Assembly (NCBI RefSeq): GCF_010389155.1
Contig: NC_057761.1
Coordinates: forward strand, 60,386,587 to 60,450,586
Source of the DNA: Erigeron canadensis
Taxonomy: Eukaryota; Streptophyta; Magnoliopsida; Asterales; Asteraceae
Reading direction: 5' to 3'
DNA: 64,000 nucleotides
Part shown: one piece after another, positions 42,901 to 53,565 of the stretch
Numbering within the stretch: the stretch's first letter is position 1
How the letters are laid out: every line of letters begins with the position of its first letter
Translations under genes and position numbers: made by a program
Notes under the pieces: generated by a model
Database searches by the model: none
What the model was told of the DNA's origin: nothing
Seen by the model: the letters and a program-made list of their open reading frames with translations, nothing else

Positions 42901-45900
42901 TCTTGTGGTTAACATCGATCCTAAATAGGAGATAGATTAAGATCATATATCTTTATTTTTATCTTTTATAAAATAAATTACTTTTTTCAAATAATATACT
43001 CTCTTCGTTCTCTTAAATTTGTCCACTTTCAAATTTTTAAAGTCAATCTTACAAATTTTGACCATAAATATTTTTATTTTTATATATGTTAGTATATATA
43101 TTAGTTGATGAAATTTATACCAATGAAACATATATTTAAAATACAATCAATTCAAATAACTTTATCGAATGTTATATAACACAAACAAATATATTTATGA
43201 CCAATGTCTGTAAAGTTTAACTTTGAAAATTTAAAATTGGACAAGTTTAGTGGGACGGAGAGAGTACAATAATTTTAAAATATATATTTTTTTTTCACTA
43301 ATTTAAATGTTTCCACCTAATCTTGGATGCATATTCAATAAAATGGATGCATCCAACAAAAAAATGTGATTTTTTAGATTTTAAGGGATTAATATGTTGT
43401 TATACCTTAAATAATGATACACTACAACAAATATGTCATTTGTTCACACTTATTTTTCAATATCTTTAAAAAGTGTGAAAATTTTTGTTAATTTAATCAC
43501 ATTTAAAAGTGTGTAGAATTAATTAAAATTTCAAAGTGTGAAGAACTTTAAAAAACACACACACTTATAGGTGTGGAAAAGAAAAGTTTACACTTTTAAG
43601 TGTGTAAAAATATGTCAATTGTTGACACTTAAGAGTGTGAAATTTAATTTAGAACACTTATTTTCTTCACATGTATTAAGTGTGAAAATATTTAACAACT
43701 GTTCACACTTTTAAGTGTTAACATTTTGTTTGCACACCTATAAGTGTGAAAAAATATAACTTTTAAAATTTATTCACACTTTTAAATGTAACTTTTTTCT
43801 ATACAATTTTGTATGTGATTAAATTCATAAATTTTTTCACATTTTTTATAACCAAGTGTAAATAAATGAAGTTTTTTTGTAGTGATAATTAGTTAAACAT
43901 ACACTATGTTAGTTTTATGTACTTTTAAAATGATGATTTTTGAGTGATCTACCAAGTAAAACTAAGTCACGTAGTTAGGTAGGTACCGTGAGGTAGATAG
44001 CTGCAGAGATGATGAAAGTCCAATAACGACCAAGGACGGCATCAGCAAAGTAAGCGCCAAGAATAGGAGTCATCCAAATGGTACCAACCCAATTGGTGAC
44101 ATTGTTTGATGAGGTTACTGTCCCTTGTCGAAGCTTTGTCGTTAGGTATATTATTAAGTTGGATGATATCCCATAATAAGCCATCCTTTCAAATACCTCA
44201 TACACTGCACGTATGTACATACATTCATTACAAATTTACAATACACATCATATATCATATCCCGTAGTCACGCCGGCCGGCCATAATATATATATACGTA
44301 TATTAGTCTATATCATCATCATGAATCTGCAGACGTCAAAAACAATTTAATTACTTAAAATAAACTACATATGCTTGATTTGATATATATATATATATAT
44401 ATATAAGGGTGGGTTAGATTAGGGACTCCTTATTTTAAGGACTATTAGGGACTCGATCTAGACCGTTCATTTTCATCATATCTAATCACCACTGATCATC
44501 TCCGGCGACATCTCCGGCCATATTTATCTCCGGCGACATCTCCGGCGACATCTCCGGCGAGACTTACACATGTGTAAGTACAACTTACTCATGTTTAAGT
44601 TGAATAAAAATTATGATTCTTGATCACATGTGTACGAATATTGCTATGATCAAATGTATGTAAGTCCATCACATGTAATTATAGCAATACTCGTGTACGT
44701 GTGATCAAGAATCCAAATCTCCACATAATTGGATAAGTGTGTATAATCGATCTGCCAATAAAAATTTATTGATGACGTTAGATACCTTCTTTCTTTATTT
44801 CTTTGTTTTAACCAATAATAATAGAATATGTATATATATGTTCATCAATCGATGCATGTAGATAAAGATTTGAACATGATTATATAATATAAATACATAT
44901 CTATATCTATATCTATATCTATATTAAAAGACTAAATATTCTAGCATTTTAAAGTCTTTTTCAAAATTAAACTTATTTTAAAACATTGCCACCTAGGATT
45001 ACATCATATGTGTCATTTCCATAATTTTTTACAATATTTATCTTATTTATATATGTCAAAAAAAAATTTAAATATTAAAATAAAGACTAATATACAAATA
45101 CAAAATTAAAAATATAATAGTTTAACTTTGGATATACGTAGGATTTCTTACAAGTACATTAAACTAAATAAAAACTTTATATAAACATAATTATAAGAAA
45201 AAATTACAAAATCAAATCCCATATCAAAATTAAAGCACGTACATTAAAAAAAATAACATAATCAAATCCCATACCAAAACTAAAACAGGTATAACATATT
45301 TTTTTTAAATTTGGAAAGTATGTATTTATCAAAAATATATAACTTTTTATGAAAACCTATAATTTGTGTTTTTATCCTTTTTCTTATTCCAAGTAATTTT
45401 CTTATTCGATGGGTGAGAAACCATTTCTTTTTATGTTTTATACGGGTTTTTAATATTAAAAATATTTACAATCTTTACTTTTTTTCAACTTTTTTACCAC
45501 GCGCACATCGTGCGGGTAAAAGACCTAGTACATATATTATAACATCTTATATATATAACATCTTCGATCATCAATTTACTAATTAAATTAATCAATAGTT
45601 TATTATATCTTATATATATATATAGGATTTAGGTAAAATAAAACAAGTATTAATGTAAAACAAATAAAACAATAGGTTTTTCTACAGCGATAACCACCGT
45701 GCATCATAAAAATCATCGCACATCAATTATTTTGTGATTCTTCGTACATCAATTTAACCATAATCTAAGGGTTAAGATCTTATCTTATTTGTTTTACCAT
45801 AATACTTGTTTTACAATACCCAATCCTTATAAATATGTGTGTGTGTGTAAAAAAAAAATTTAACAGTAGTCAAAGACATGGAATATAACTTCATTAAGAA

Positions 45901-46610
45901 AAATGGGACATGAATTCAAACCATTTAATATAAATTTGAGTGATCGAATGGAATTGAAATTAAATCATGACAAAGTTGTTCAAATAATATCATTGATCAA
46001 TTCAACTTGATAAATGCATATGCACATAATGAAGGTGATGATGAGGGTATATAATAAAAGATGATATATGTAATTATATAATATGCATGGGAGTAGGGAG
46101 TTATTTTAAAGAAAAGTTGTTTTTTTTTACAGTAAAAAGAAAAGTAATTGATCCGCGGGAACTGAGAGGGGGAAGTTAAGAGTAAAAGTATGGTTTTATA
46201 TAGGTAATTATATATGCATGGGTGTAATTTGGTTTTATTATGTAATGATATAATAAATAAAAAAGGTGTAGTAGTAAGTAGTACCTAGCAAGTAAAAGTG
46301 ATATATCCAAAAAGGTTGGATATAAGTGGAGGAGGATGTTTGGAAAACATATATATGTACATATAAAGAAAGATAACAAACGAACACGATAAGGCATATG
46401 AATGATAGGTAGGTACATACCAACAATAAAAGAACAAGCTTTCCAGCCACCACGTTTTGATCTCAGTATTGGGTTCCCTTTCAGATCCACCGTCCCGTCT
46501 TCTGTGTATCCCACCGCGCAGTTGCCATCTTCATCACCCTCCTCTGTATTCCTTCTTCTGATGTTATCTAACATATTGACTGATGACATCTTAATTAATT
46601 TCTTCCACAC
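36986..46610 (-). CDS. NPF5.2-like: NRT1/PTR family transporter (NPF5.2/PTR3-like), 4 exons, 620 aa
   Basis: Exons 46421-46610, 43987-44204, 37976-38538 and 36986-37877 have GT/AG borders and join in frame (1863 nt). NPF proteins are 12-span proton symporters for peptides, nitrate or other small solutes. The N-terminal signature DGTVDLKGNPILRSKRGGWKA is followed by the proton-coupling motif EVFER (66-70), which begins two codons after the first splice junction. Further matches: TNWVGTIWMTPILGAYFADA, GTGGTKPNISTIGADQFDDF, FFNWWMFSIFFGT, and QFILMGLADAFLEVAKIEFFYDQAPESMKSLGTS. From memory the best fit is the NPF5.2/5.3 (PTR3) group, some members of which are wound- or defence-responsive. A second ATG seven codons in would give 613 residues, closer to the usual 580-600. 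Introns of 2.2 and 5.4 kb hold several transposons, yet the splice sites look normal. Substrate cannot be inferred. Confidence 0.93.
39123..41119 (+). mobile_element. Solo LTR (probably Ty3/gypsy chromovirus) nested in the MULE
   Basis: The element starts TGTAACACCCCAAAG and ends GGTCCTTTCA, 1997 bp, flanked by the perfect 5-bp repeat CATTG (39118-39122 and 41120-41124). Inside are paired GAGGCCTAAGAACCTCCGG repeats and an array of CTGCGGCGCAGTGG. No polypurine tract, primer site or pol domain adjoins it, so this is a recombinant solo LTR. The gypsy/Tekay-like assignment rests on general resemblance (GTATTCACTAAGCCTTTGCTTA) from memory. The frame at 40753-41217 inside it is not a gene. Confidence 0.85.
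40866..41066. repeat. Array of hairpin-prone CACTGCGGCGCAGTGG units
   Basis: Seven or so near-copies of CACT(G/T)CGGCGCAGTGG are spread over 200 bp of the solo LTR, separated by 20-35 bp of unrelated sequence. Each unit is itself almost an inverted repeat (CCACTGCG/CGCAGTGG). GC content stands out sharply from the AT-rich surroundings. Confidence 0.8.
42999..43264. mobile_element. Stowaway-type MITE
   Basis: The ends CTCTCTTCGTTC and GGGACGGAGAGAG are inverted and flanked by TA on both sides (42997-42998 and 43265-43266). Length 266 bp. A diverged relative of the CTCCCTCCGTCCC family of Tc1/mariner-derived MITEs. Confidence 0.8.
43430..43884. mobile_element. CACTA MITE with 3-bp TSD
   Basis: The ends CACTACAACAAA and TTTTTTTGTAGTG are inverted, and the 3-bp direct repeat ATA flanks the element (43427-43429 and 43885-43887). 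The 455-bp interior is dense with AAGTGTG(A/T) and its complement TTCACACTT, the kind of subterminal motif bound by CACTA transposases. It lies in intron 2 of the NPF gene, about 100 bp from exon 2. Confidence 0.9.
44395..44735. repeat. Chimeric foldback fragment
   Basis: The left part has CTCCGGCGACATCTCCGGC repeats and CTTACACATGTGTAAGT, like the element at 2350-2878. The right part has GATCACATGTGTACGAATATTGC and its inverted partner, like the centre of the MITE at 2930-3414. The two families are fused here, inside intron 1 of the NPF gene. Confidence 0.6.
44918..45528 (+). mobile_element. Helitron-like element (intron 1 of NPF)
   Basis: The 5' end TCTATATTAAAAGACTAAAT and the 3' end, with the stem-loop ACCACGCGCACATCGTGCGGGT followed by AAAAGACCTAG, fit non-autonomous Helitrons. 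The insertion lies between A/T bases and leaves no target duplication, as expected. About 610 bp, non-coding. Confidence 0.6.
45625..45832. repeat. MITE, AAAACAAGTATTA family, copy 1
   Basis: The left end AGGATTTAGGTAAAATAAAACAAGTATTA is inverted at the right (AATACTTGTTTTACAATACCCAATCCT). The interior shares CATCAATTTAACCATAATC(T/C)AAGG with the copy at 53158-53367, which lies in the opposite orientation. Confidence 0.65.
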
Positions 46611-46660
46611 TACATACTAGACTTCTGACTTCTACTTCTATATATATATAAAAGTTTGAA

Positions 46661-46945
46661 GGGATTACTTTCCTGTAAGAAACTTTGAATGAATGTCTAT
46701 AGTAAGAAATAACTAAAGTTGTGTGTATTGTATGTAAACAACTCGAAATAATGTTTATTGTATGTAAGAATTTTGTTTCAACCAATTAAAATCTGACAAG
46801 TGGCACCTGTATATGGTTGCCATGTATGTTTTCTTACATACAATAAACATTTTTTTGAGTTGCTTACATACAACACACATAACTTTAGTTTTTTCTTACT
46901 ATAGACATTCGGTCAAAGATAGTTACATTCCAGGAAACTAATCCG
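46661..46945. mobile_element. Mutator-type MITE just upstream of the NPF start codon
   Basis: The ends GGGATTACTTTCCTG and CAGGAAACTAATCCG are inverted, and the arms pair for most of the 285 bp. Perfect 9-bp repeats AAGTTTGAA flank it (46652-46660 and 46946-46954). Its near edge is 50 bp from the upstream ATG of the transporter, so it must lie in the 5' UTR or core promoter. Confidence 0.85.
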
Positions 46946-46982
46946 AAGTTTGAAAACATATGCCTGTCATGTATCTAGTTTG

Positions 46983-47117
46983 GGAAGTGATATTCGTACC
47001 ACCAGTTTTGATTAATGTACCACAATGTACAAATTGTATAACTGATTGTACAAGTCAGTAATGCACAGTTGTGGTACATCAATCAAAATAAATGATACGA
47101 ATATTACTTCCCATCTA
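46983..47117. repeat. Small palindromic MITE
   Basis: GGGAAGTGATATTCGTACCA at the left is inverted as ATGATACGAATATTACTTCCC at the right, with inner TTGATTAATGTACCACAA against TTGTGGTACATCAATCAA. About 135 bp. Confidence 0.65.
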
Positions 47118-47244
47118 GTATAGGTATAGAATATCTCATATGTCAATTTTTTAATTCATAAAAAATATAAGAGATAACCATTTATTTATTATATAATATA
47201 TATTAAAATTTTATACAGCATAACATGTTTTAAAAAAAATACAT

Positions 47245-47534
47245 GCAGAGGTGGCTTAACAGTACTATGAGACTAGGCGACGCTTTAGGCCCCCAAAATT
47301 TTAAGGCCTCAATATCTTGTATATTGGACTTAATGTTTGAATTTTAGACTATGTATCATTATATAATTTGCATTTCAGTAACACCTTTTTGGTTTTTGCA
47401 TTAACATCTACATCTTTTTTATTGCTAATAACAAAAGTCGAACTACTTTTTTTTTACTTTAGTTTATATGGTAATGAACTAGGCCCCCAACATTAATTTC
47501 GTTTGAGATCTCCAAAAACCTAGAGCTGTCACTG
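47245..47534. repeat. hAT-like MITE (CAGAGGTGGCT ends)
   Basis: The ends CAGAGGTGGCT and AGCTGTCACTG are imperfect inverted repeats enclosing 290 bp with mirrored CTAGGC..GGCCCCCAA segments. Flanks AATACATG and GATATATG match at six of eight positions, which would be a decayed 8-bp duplication. Confidence 0.5.
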
Positions 47535-48361
47535 GATATATGACAACCATATACTCATTTTTTCGTATATAAAATTAGGTAATGATCAATCCTCCTAATT
47601 GTTTAGCCTAAAAATCCTCTTAATTAATAGGATCGTAAGATGTGAAAAATCAATGGGTGATATTAGGAAAGAGAATTATTAGATTATATGTGTTAACAAG
47701 CGGATATATTAGGAAAATTTTTTATAGGATTTATCATTTTCCTATAAAATATACTAGGTACCGCTCTCCTTTCAATGTGTAGACCCAACCCCAAATTTGA
47801 TTTTTTTATTCACATCTTTGACTAATCCTCTCTATTTAAATACAACTAGCTACCTGTTCAAATTTGTCATCTTCTCGTTTGAAAACTATATATTATGAAT
47901 AAGTAATATATATAACAAGTTTTAGTCATGTAATATAAAAACAAACAAAAAATGTAATGTCATGATACTGAATATCACATGCAATTTGATTTTATATCGA
48001 AAACTAGATTAAACTCGTACGTGGTACATGACTCATCGAGAGCCATACTTTTATCAACAGTCCACTTGAGCAATTTTCCATTATCCCATTGATTCCAGAT
48101 TAAACTCGTACGTGGTACATAACTCATCGAAAATATAAATATAAATAATTAATGGTTACAATATCATTCATATTTTATGATAATATAAAAATCTATTAGA
48201 TTACGACTATAAATAGTAAAATTATGATTTATTAATATTAATATATGATATATGTCAATTATGTTAAAGCATGAAATTGTATTTCAATATACATTTTTGA
48301 AATTGCATCGGGATATATTTACGTTTCAGTTAAAAAAAATCATATTCATGTATGGTAATTA

Positions 48362-48402
48362 GTATTGTATATATATAACTATATAATAATAATAATAATA
48401 AC

Positions 48403-48438
<36 letters not shown>

Positions 48439-48446
48439 AATAAATG
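48362..48446. repeat. AAT/TAA and TAAA microsatellite
   Basis: A run of AAT trinucleotides from about 48388 passes into AAAT tetranucleotides. Low complexity only. Confidence 0.85.
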
Positions 48447-48477
48447 CATGGAGTTTCATTTTAGGGAAAAATTATTA

Positions 48478-48731
48478 CTCCCTCCATCCCATTTTAATTG
48501 TCCAATTTTGACTGGTCAAGTCTTTTTCTTCTGATTTTGAACGTAAATATCTTTGTTTGTGTTATATATCAAATGACGAAAGTTATTTCAATGAAAAATA
48601 CATGTAAACTCAATCAATTCATATAGGTTATATCAAGTGTTATATAACACAAACAAAAATATTTACGGTCAAAATTTAAAGAAAAAGACTCAAAAAGTCA
48701 AAATAGGACACTTAATATGGGACGGAGGGAG
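48478..48731. mobile_element. Stowaway-type MITE (CTCCCTCCATCCC)
   Basis: CTCCCTCCATCCCATTTTAAT at the left and ATTAATATGGGACGGAGGGAG-type sequence at the right are inverted, with TA on both flanks. Length 254 bp. The classic plant Stowaway signature, better preserved than the copy at 42999. Confidence 0.85.
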
Positions 48732-49065
48732 TAATATTTATTAACTAATTACGAAGCTAAATTTTAAAATAAGCAAAAATTATAACATTTTAAATAATAA
48801 ACAAAAATTTTAGTTGTCATCTAAATGAAGGTGTCACAAAAGATCTTTTATATCATTACACAAAGTTATGACTTGATATTTTTTATATTATTTATTTTTA
48901 TTATTATTATAGATGGCCCTATTGACTGGTAACTTAAATGTCACTGAAACTTGGGCAAACCTAAGCTAAAATAGGGATATGACAGTAAAGAGATGAAAAC
49001 GTAAATATAACTGATATACATATATATCCATTTTTTATTTACATTCTCAATAAGCCTCTTATAAA

Positions 49066-49359
49066 GGGTTAAGTATCTCGAAGTGTAAGTAACTTTTACA
49101 TTTTTTTCTATTGTGTGAATGTAACTTTCATTTGGTTCATTGTATGTAACTAACCCGCTAAATTTGAACGATTAATGTAAAATTTTTATGTTGACCAATC
49201 AAAAACTTCTACGTGATAGCTCATATGGTGTGCCACGTATACACTTTTACATTAATCGTTCAATTTAGCAAGTTAGTTACATACAATGAACCAAATGAAA
49301 GTTACACTCATACAATAGAAAAGGTGTAAAAGTTACTTACACCCCCAGATACTATACCC
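49066..49359. mobile_element. Palindromic MITE, probably Mutator-type
   Basis: The ends GGGTTAAGTATCT and AGATACTATACCC are inverted. The arms GTGTAAGTAACTTTTACA and TGTAAAAGTTACTTACAC, and TTGGTTCATTGTATGTAACTAAC with its partner, pair almost fully. Flanking nonamers match at only six of nine positions, so the duplication is decayed. Confidence 0.7.
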
Positions 49360-50071
49360 AGATATAAATACTTGTGAATTATAGGCTACTTTAAAAAAAA
49401 TTTCATAATAACTGAAAGTTTAGTCATGTAAATTATAAGGTTTCAAAATTATTGATCATGGTTAAATGTTTTTCTCAATTTACACTTTCAAACTTGCATC
49501 GAGATATATCTAAGTTTAATTAAATAAAATAATACTCATATATGGTAATTATTACTTTATTAGTACTCCATATATAACTATAACAATATAATACTAATAA
49601 TCATAATGATGGTTAGTAGATAAAAATACATGGAGTTTTATTTTAGTTAAAAAAAAATATTAATATTAATTTTTAATTAAATACTAAGTTAAATTTTAAA
49701 ATAACCAAAAATAAGCAAAAATTATAATATTTGGACAACTAAGCAAAAATCCTAGTTGTTATCTAAAAGAGGATGCCACATAGGAAAAAATATATCCTCT
49801 CTAAGTTATATAGAGAGAGGTTATTGAAAATATGTTTAATCTAATTAATAACCGATAGTACACGTATATATGAAAACACGGATTTTTTTATTAATATATA
49901 AATTTTAATAATACATTAATACGTTTTATTAGGGTTTAGTGCGCCGGAATGAACAAACTATGCCCAAAAAGTTATAGTGTGCATGAACTAACGTTTTTGT
50001 TTATTGTATGCATAAACTTAGTGTTTGATCAAATAATTGCACTATGGCTCAACCGGATGTGTGAGTTAGGT

Positions 50072-50572
50072 TGTTGGTGTTAATTGGCGATTCCCTTACG
50101 GTTAGAGGGTCCGAGAGGCCGCTTTACGCCTATGGTTTTGTTGATCCTAAGCCGTGTGTTCGACTTTAGGGTTTTATTTAGGGTTTTTTCGGAGGTCGAA
50201 TAAACGATATTTGATGGAATGGTTTTTGTGTATCGTCAATGAATGATGTGTCGTGAGGCTTTTTCATCTGTTTATATAGAGGGTAGATAACTTGGAGAGA
50301 AGGGTAAGAGAATTAGGGTAAATCTCTTCCTCCTTTGTGAATATCTTGTTTCGTTCTTGAGGAGATTTGTGGTAATCTTGTTACCAAATTATATCCGAGT
50401 ATATCTGAGCTTCGATAAGCATTTCGTATAACATTTATACTTTTCCAGACCGGGGTAGTTAAACCTACGAGGTCCGTAGTTACTTTTGTTTACGAAGGTG
50501 TTGCTTTGTATTAGTGTTCTGTTGTTCCATATTCTGGGCGCGGAGGTAGAGCTCCGGGGAGGTATATCATCA
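50072..50572 (-). repeat. 3' LTR of the truncated Ty3/gypsy element
   Basis: A TG...CA-bounded stretch from TGTTGGTGTTAATTGGCG to GGTATATCATCA. It is followed on the right by GCCCCCCAAG, which on the minus strand is the polypurine tract. A related LTR-like sequence lies at about 54170-54670 (shared TTGGCGATTCCCTTA and GGAGGTAGAGCTCCG). The left boundary is inferred from TG only. Confidence 0.55.
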
Positions 50573-50805
50573 AGCCCCCCAAGTCTAAGAATATAGACAG
50601 TAGCGACTCAAAAATCTTCAAGGATCAAAAATGAAAAATTAAAATAGTGAGGGGAGATATCTTATTTTTACATGTTGATGTTTGATCCAATTTCCCCAAT
50701 CGCTTTCAATCGCACTGCCCTAATTTTTCTCCATCTCCAGGTAACTCTCATAATCTTCGTCTTCTTTTTTCTTTAACTCATCACTAAAATGTCAAAGATA
50801 GGGCG

Positions 50806-52450
50806 CAGTGATCTATCTTCCGTTATTACCCCTGAGGGGTTACGGTGAAACCCTTTTAAAGAATGGGAGTTGCTTTTCAGCCCCCCTGGACAAGAATCTG
50901 CTTAGCGCCGACAATTTTCCGTTCAGACTTTGTAGTTTATTTATGGAGGTTGGTGGGAGTAATTGCGAAAGTTTGTTGACTTTTGACGGATTGGCCTGGA
51001 TTCCTTTCTTCGTTATGTAATATCCTAGAAACTTCCCCTCTTCTACACTAAAAGAGCATTTTTTTGGGTTAAGTTTCATATTGATTCTTCTCAAAGTGTT
51101 GAAAGTTTCTTGTACATTTGTCAACAAGTTTTCTTCGCTTTTGCTTTTGATGACCATGTCGTCTACGTAGGCTTCCAACTTCCTACCTAACTGGTGATGA
51201 AAGACTTTATCAATTAGTCGCTGGTAGGTGGCTCCGCGTTTTTTAAGCCGAATGACATCTTCGTGTAGCAGTATATTCCCTTACTGGTGTAGAATGATGT
51301 ATTTTCCTCATCATCCTTAGCCATTTGTATTTGGTGGTATCCTTTGTATGCATCTAGGAAACACTTTAACCTGAAATCTGCTACAGATTCAACCTTCCAG
51401 TCGATTTCGGGCAGAGGGTAGCAATCCTTTGGTGTCGCTTTATTTATGTTTGTGAAGTCTACGCACATCCGCCATCCTCCGTCGCTTTTCTTTACCCTAA
51501 CGGGGTTTGCCACCCATGTGGGGTATACTGATTCTTTTATTATCCCGGCTTTCAGGAGTTCGTTTACTTCTTTTAACGCGGCTTGGTCTCTTTTTTGGCT
51601 GCCAGGGATCTTTTCTTTTGGTGAACTGGAGTCAGGTGCTTGTGCTCGTTCAAACTGTGCTCCGTTATAAATTCCTCGCCCCGGACTGATATTTTCCGAG
51701 GTATCCCTGACATATCGGAGTATTCCTATGCGAAAACGTCCATGTTATCTTCCAGTAATTTTCGAAGTCTCGATTTGAACTCCGCCGGTAATTGCTTCCT
51801 TATTTGAATTAGCTGTTCCGGGAAGGCCGAGTTTATCGCGATTCCTTCCTCTTTGTCCTGCTCCTCAGCCGTATGGATTGTGACCTTCGTCTCTTCTCTG
51901 GCTCGTTTCACATCATGGACACGTCTTCCTGTACTATGGAGGGACTCTATTGTCCCTACCCCTTATGGAGTCAGGAATTTAACCACGGAATGGATCATCA
52001 AGGCAACAATTCCCAGTATCCTCATAGCAGACCTTCCTAACAACATGTTATAGGGTGAGGGTGACCTTACTATAACAAAGTCTAGGTTTTCTGATCTGAC
52101 CATGGGGGACTGGCCAATCCGGACAGGTAAGTGGATTTCTCCTATCGGCCAGGTTCGTCCCCTTGCAAATCCGATCAGAGGTGCCTTTGGGGAAGTTATC
52201 AAACTTCGTATTTGATCTGGAAGTTGCAGAAAGCAATGCTCGTAAAGGACATCGCATTCGTTGCCTCCATCTACATATATCCTATAGACCAGGATATCGC
52301 AGACCGCGATCTGTATTACTAACGGGTCTACTGAGAATTTGCCGGTTTCTTTGGAGCCGAAGATTATGTCCGCGACGTTGTCCTCGACATCCTTCCTTTT
52401 ACTGCCAATCTTGGAGGGAGCTCGAGGTGACCTGTAGCCATCGTCTCGAG
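50806..52450 (-). pseudogene. Truncated Ty3/gypsy pol (protease and reverse transcriptase)
   Basis: Minus-strand pieces: a protease region near 52300-51963 with IYVDGGNECDVLYEHCF, WPIGEI and FVIVRSPSPYNMLLGR; a linker with LLEDNMDVFA (51911-51726); and reverse transcriptase (51513-50840) with DGGWRMCVDFTNINKA, GYHQIQMA, FGLKNA and the catalytic YVDDMVIKS. Frame breaks lie near 51214 and 51700. RNase H, integrase and gag are missing. This protease and RT resemble the Tat/Ogre-type lineage from memory. At 52450 the sequence changes abruptly into a foldback element. Confidence 0.85.
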
Positions 52451-52580
52451 CTTTTCCCGGATCGTGGTGGTGGTCGGAGATGATCATGGTGGTGGTGGTG
52501 GTGGTCGGAGATGGAAAGAAGGAAGAAAAACCATGTACTTTTTGTATTTTTTTAAATGCTTGTACTATAAATAATCCACC
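52440..52580. repeat. Fragment of the 2350-2878 foldback family
   Basis: GGTGGTCGGAGATGATCATGG, GAAGAAAAACCATGTACTTTTTGTA and CTTGTACTATAAATAA match the right arm of the element at 2350-2878. It abuts the gypsy remnant. Confidence 0.6.
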
Positions 52581-52605
52581 CATATATATATATATGGGGA
52601 TGAGA

Positions 52606-52772
52606 ATATAAGGTTGTCGGGTATCTAAGCTTAGGTGTGGAACACTCACATATTGGTTTTTTAATCCATAAAAATCATGGGGGTCCATACATTTATCATT
52701 AAACAAGAAATATTAAAATATTAGTATGTGAGGGGTTCCACACCTAAGCTTAAGTGTCAGACAGCCTTATTT
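52606..52772. repeat. MITE, AAGGTTGTCGGGTATC family copy
   Basis: ATAAGGTTGTCGGGTATCTAAGCTTAGG at the left is inverted at the right (CCTAAGCTTAAGTGTCAGACAGCCTTAT), around CCATAAAAATCATGGGGG. Related to the copies at 3436 and 53402. Confidence 0.65.
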
Positions 52773-52781
52773 TCCCTTTTC

Positions 52782-52819
<38 letters not shown>

Positions 52820-53157
52820 TCAAAGATTAAAACAACAGTTGAACTATATAAAATTAACAACATAACCTATTAAAAACATTATATTTCAAAAAATAAAACT
52901 ATAACAACCAAGAATTTGAACTAAACTATACATCTCCCTTTCTTGTCATTCTTTTCCTGTGTCATTCACCCTTTCACGAACTTGCCTTCCAATGCTCCCT
53001 TTCCCCTCGATTGAACTTGGACCTTGGACGTTGTTGCATCAAAGTTGCTAAGTTAGCCCATTATTAAAAAGTGAGTCAGATGATATTCCCGAGCATACAA
53101 ATTAAATGTTTCAAGTTGAGTGAGTGACATACAACAATTAATATATATATATATATA

Positions 53158-53367
53158 TATAAGGGTTGATATTGTAAAATGAATATTAAAGTAAAACAAA
53201 TAAGACATGATCTTGACCCTTGGATCATGGTTAAATTGATGCACGAAAATTAACGAAGCAATTGATGCACAATGATTTTCATGATGCACAATGATCTTCA
53301 GTGAAGAAAAACTTATTGTTTTATTTGTTTTACTTTAATATTTGTTTTATTTTACCTAAAATCTATA
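53158..53367. repeat. MITE, AAAACAAGTATTA family, copy 2
   Basis: GATATTGTAAAATGAATATTAAAG at the left and CTTTAATATTTGTTTTATTTTACC at the right are inverted. The interior includes GGATCATGGTTAAATTGATGCAC, shared in reverse with 45625-45832. The interior also repeats GATGCACAATGAT twice. Confidence 0.65.
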
Positions 53368-53401
53368 TGTATACACACATAATTTAATATATGGGGGGAG
53401 G

Positions 53402-53565
53402 GAATATAAGGCTGTTAGACACCTAAGTTGGATGAAAAATCTCTCACATACCTTTTTTTTAAACCATAAAAATCATGGGGGGCCAAACAATTATTCAAAA
53501 TATTAAAATATTGGTATGTGAGGGGTTTTCATCCAAGTTGGGTGCATAAGAGCCCTATATTCACT
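53402..53565. repeat. MITE, third copy of the 3436-3588 family
   Basis: TATAAGGCTGTTAGACACCTAAGTTGG at the left is inverted at the right (CCAAGTTGGGTGCATAAGAGCCCTATA). The loop holds CCATAAAAATCATGGGGGGCC. It is in reverse orientation to the copy at 3436. Confidence 0.7.

Larger units (their letters stand above)
38539..43986 (-). other. 5.4-kb intron 2 of the NPF gene
   Basis: The donor CTCACG|GTACCT (43986) and acceptor AAACAG|GGAATG (38539) join YLT to GMCLL as in homologues. Inside are a Mutator-like element split by a solo LTR, a Stowaway MITE and a CACTA MITE. The segment 41843-42990 is AT-rich with no feature I can name. Confidence 0.85.
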
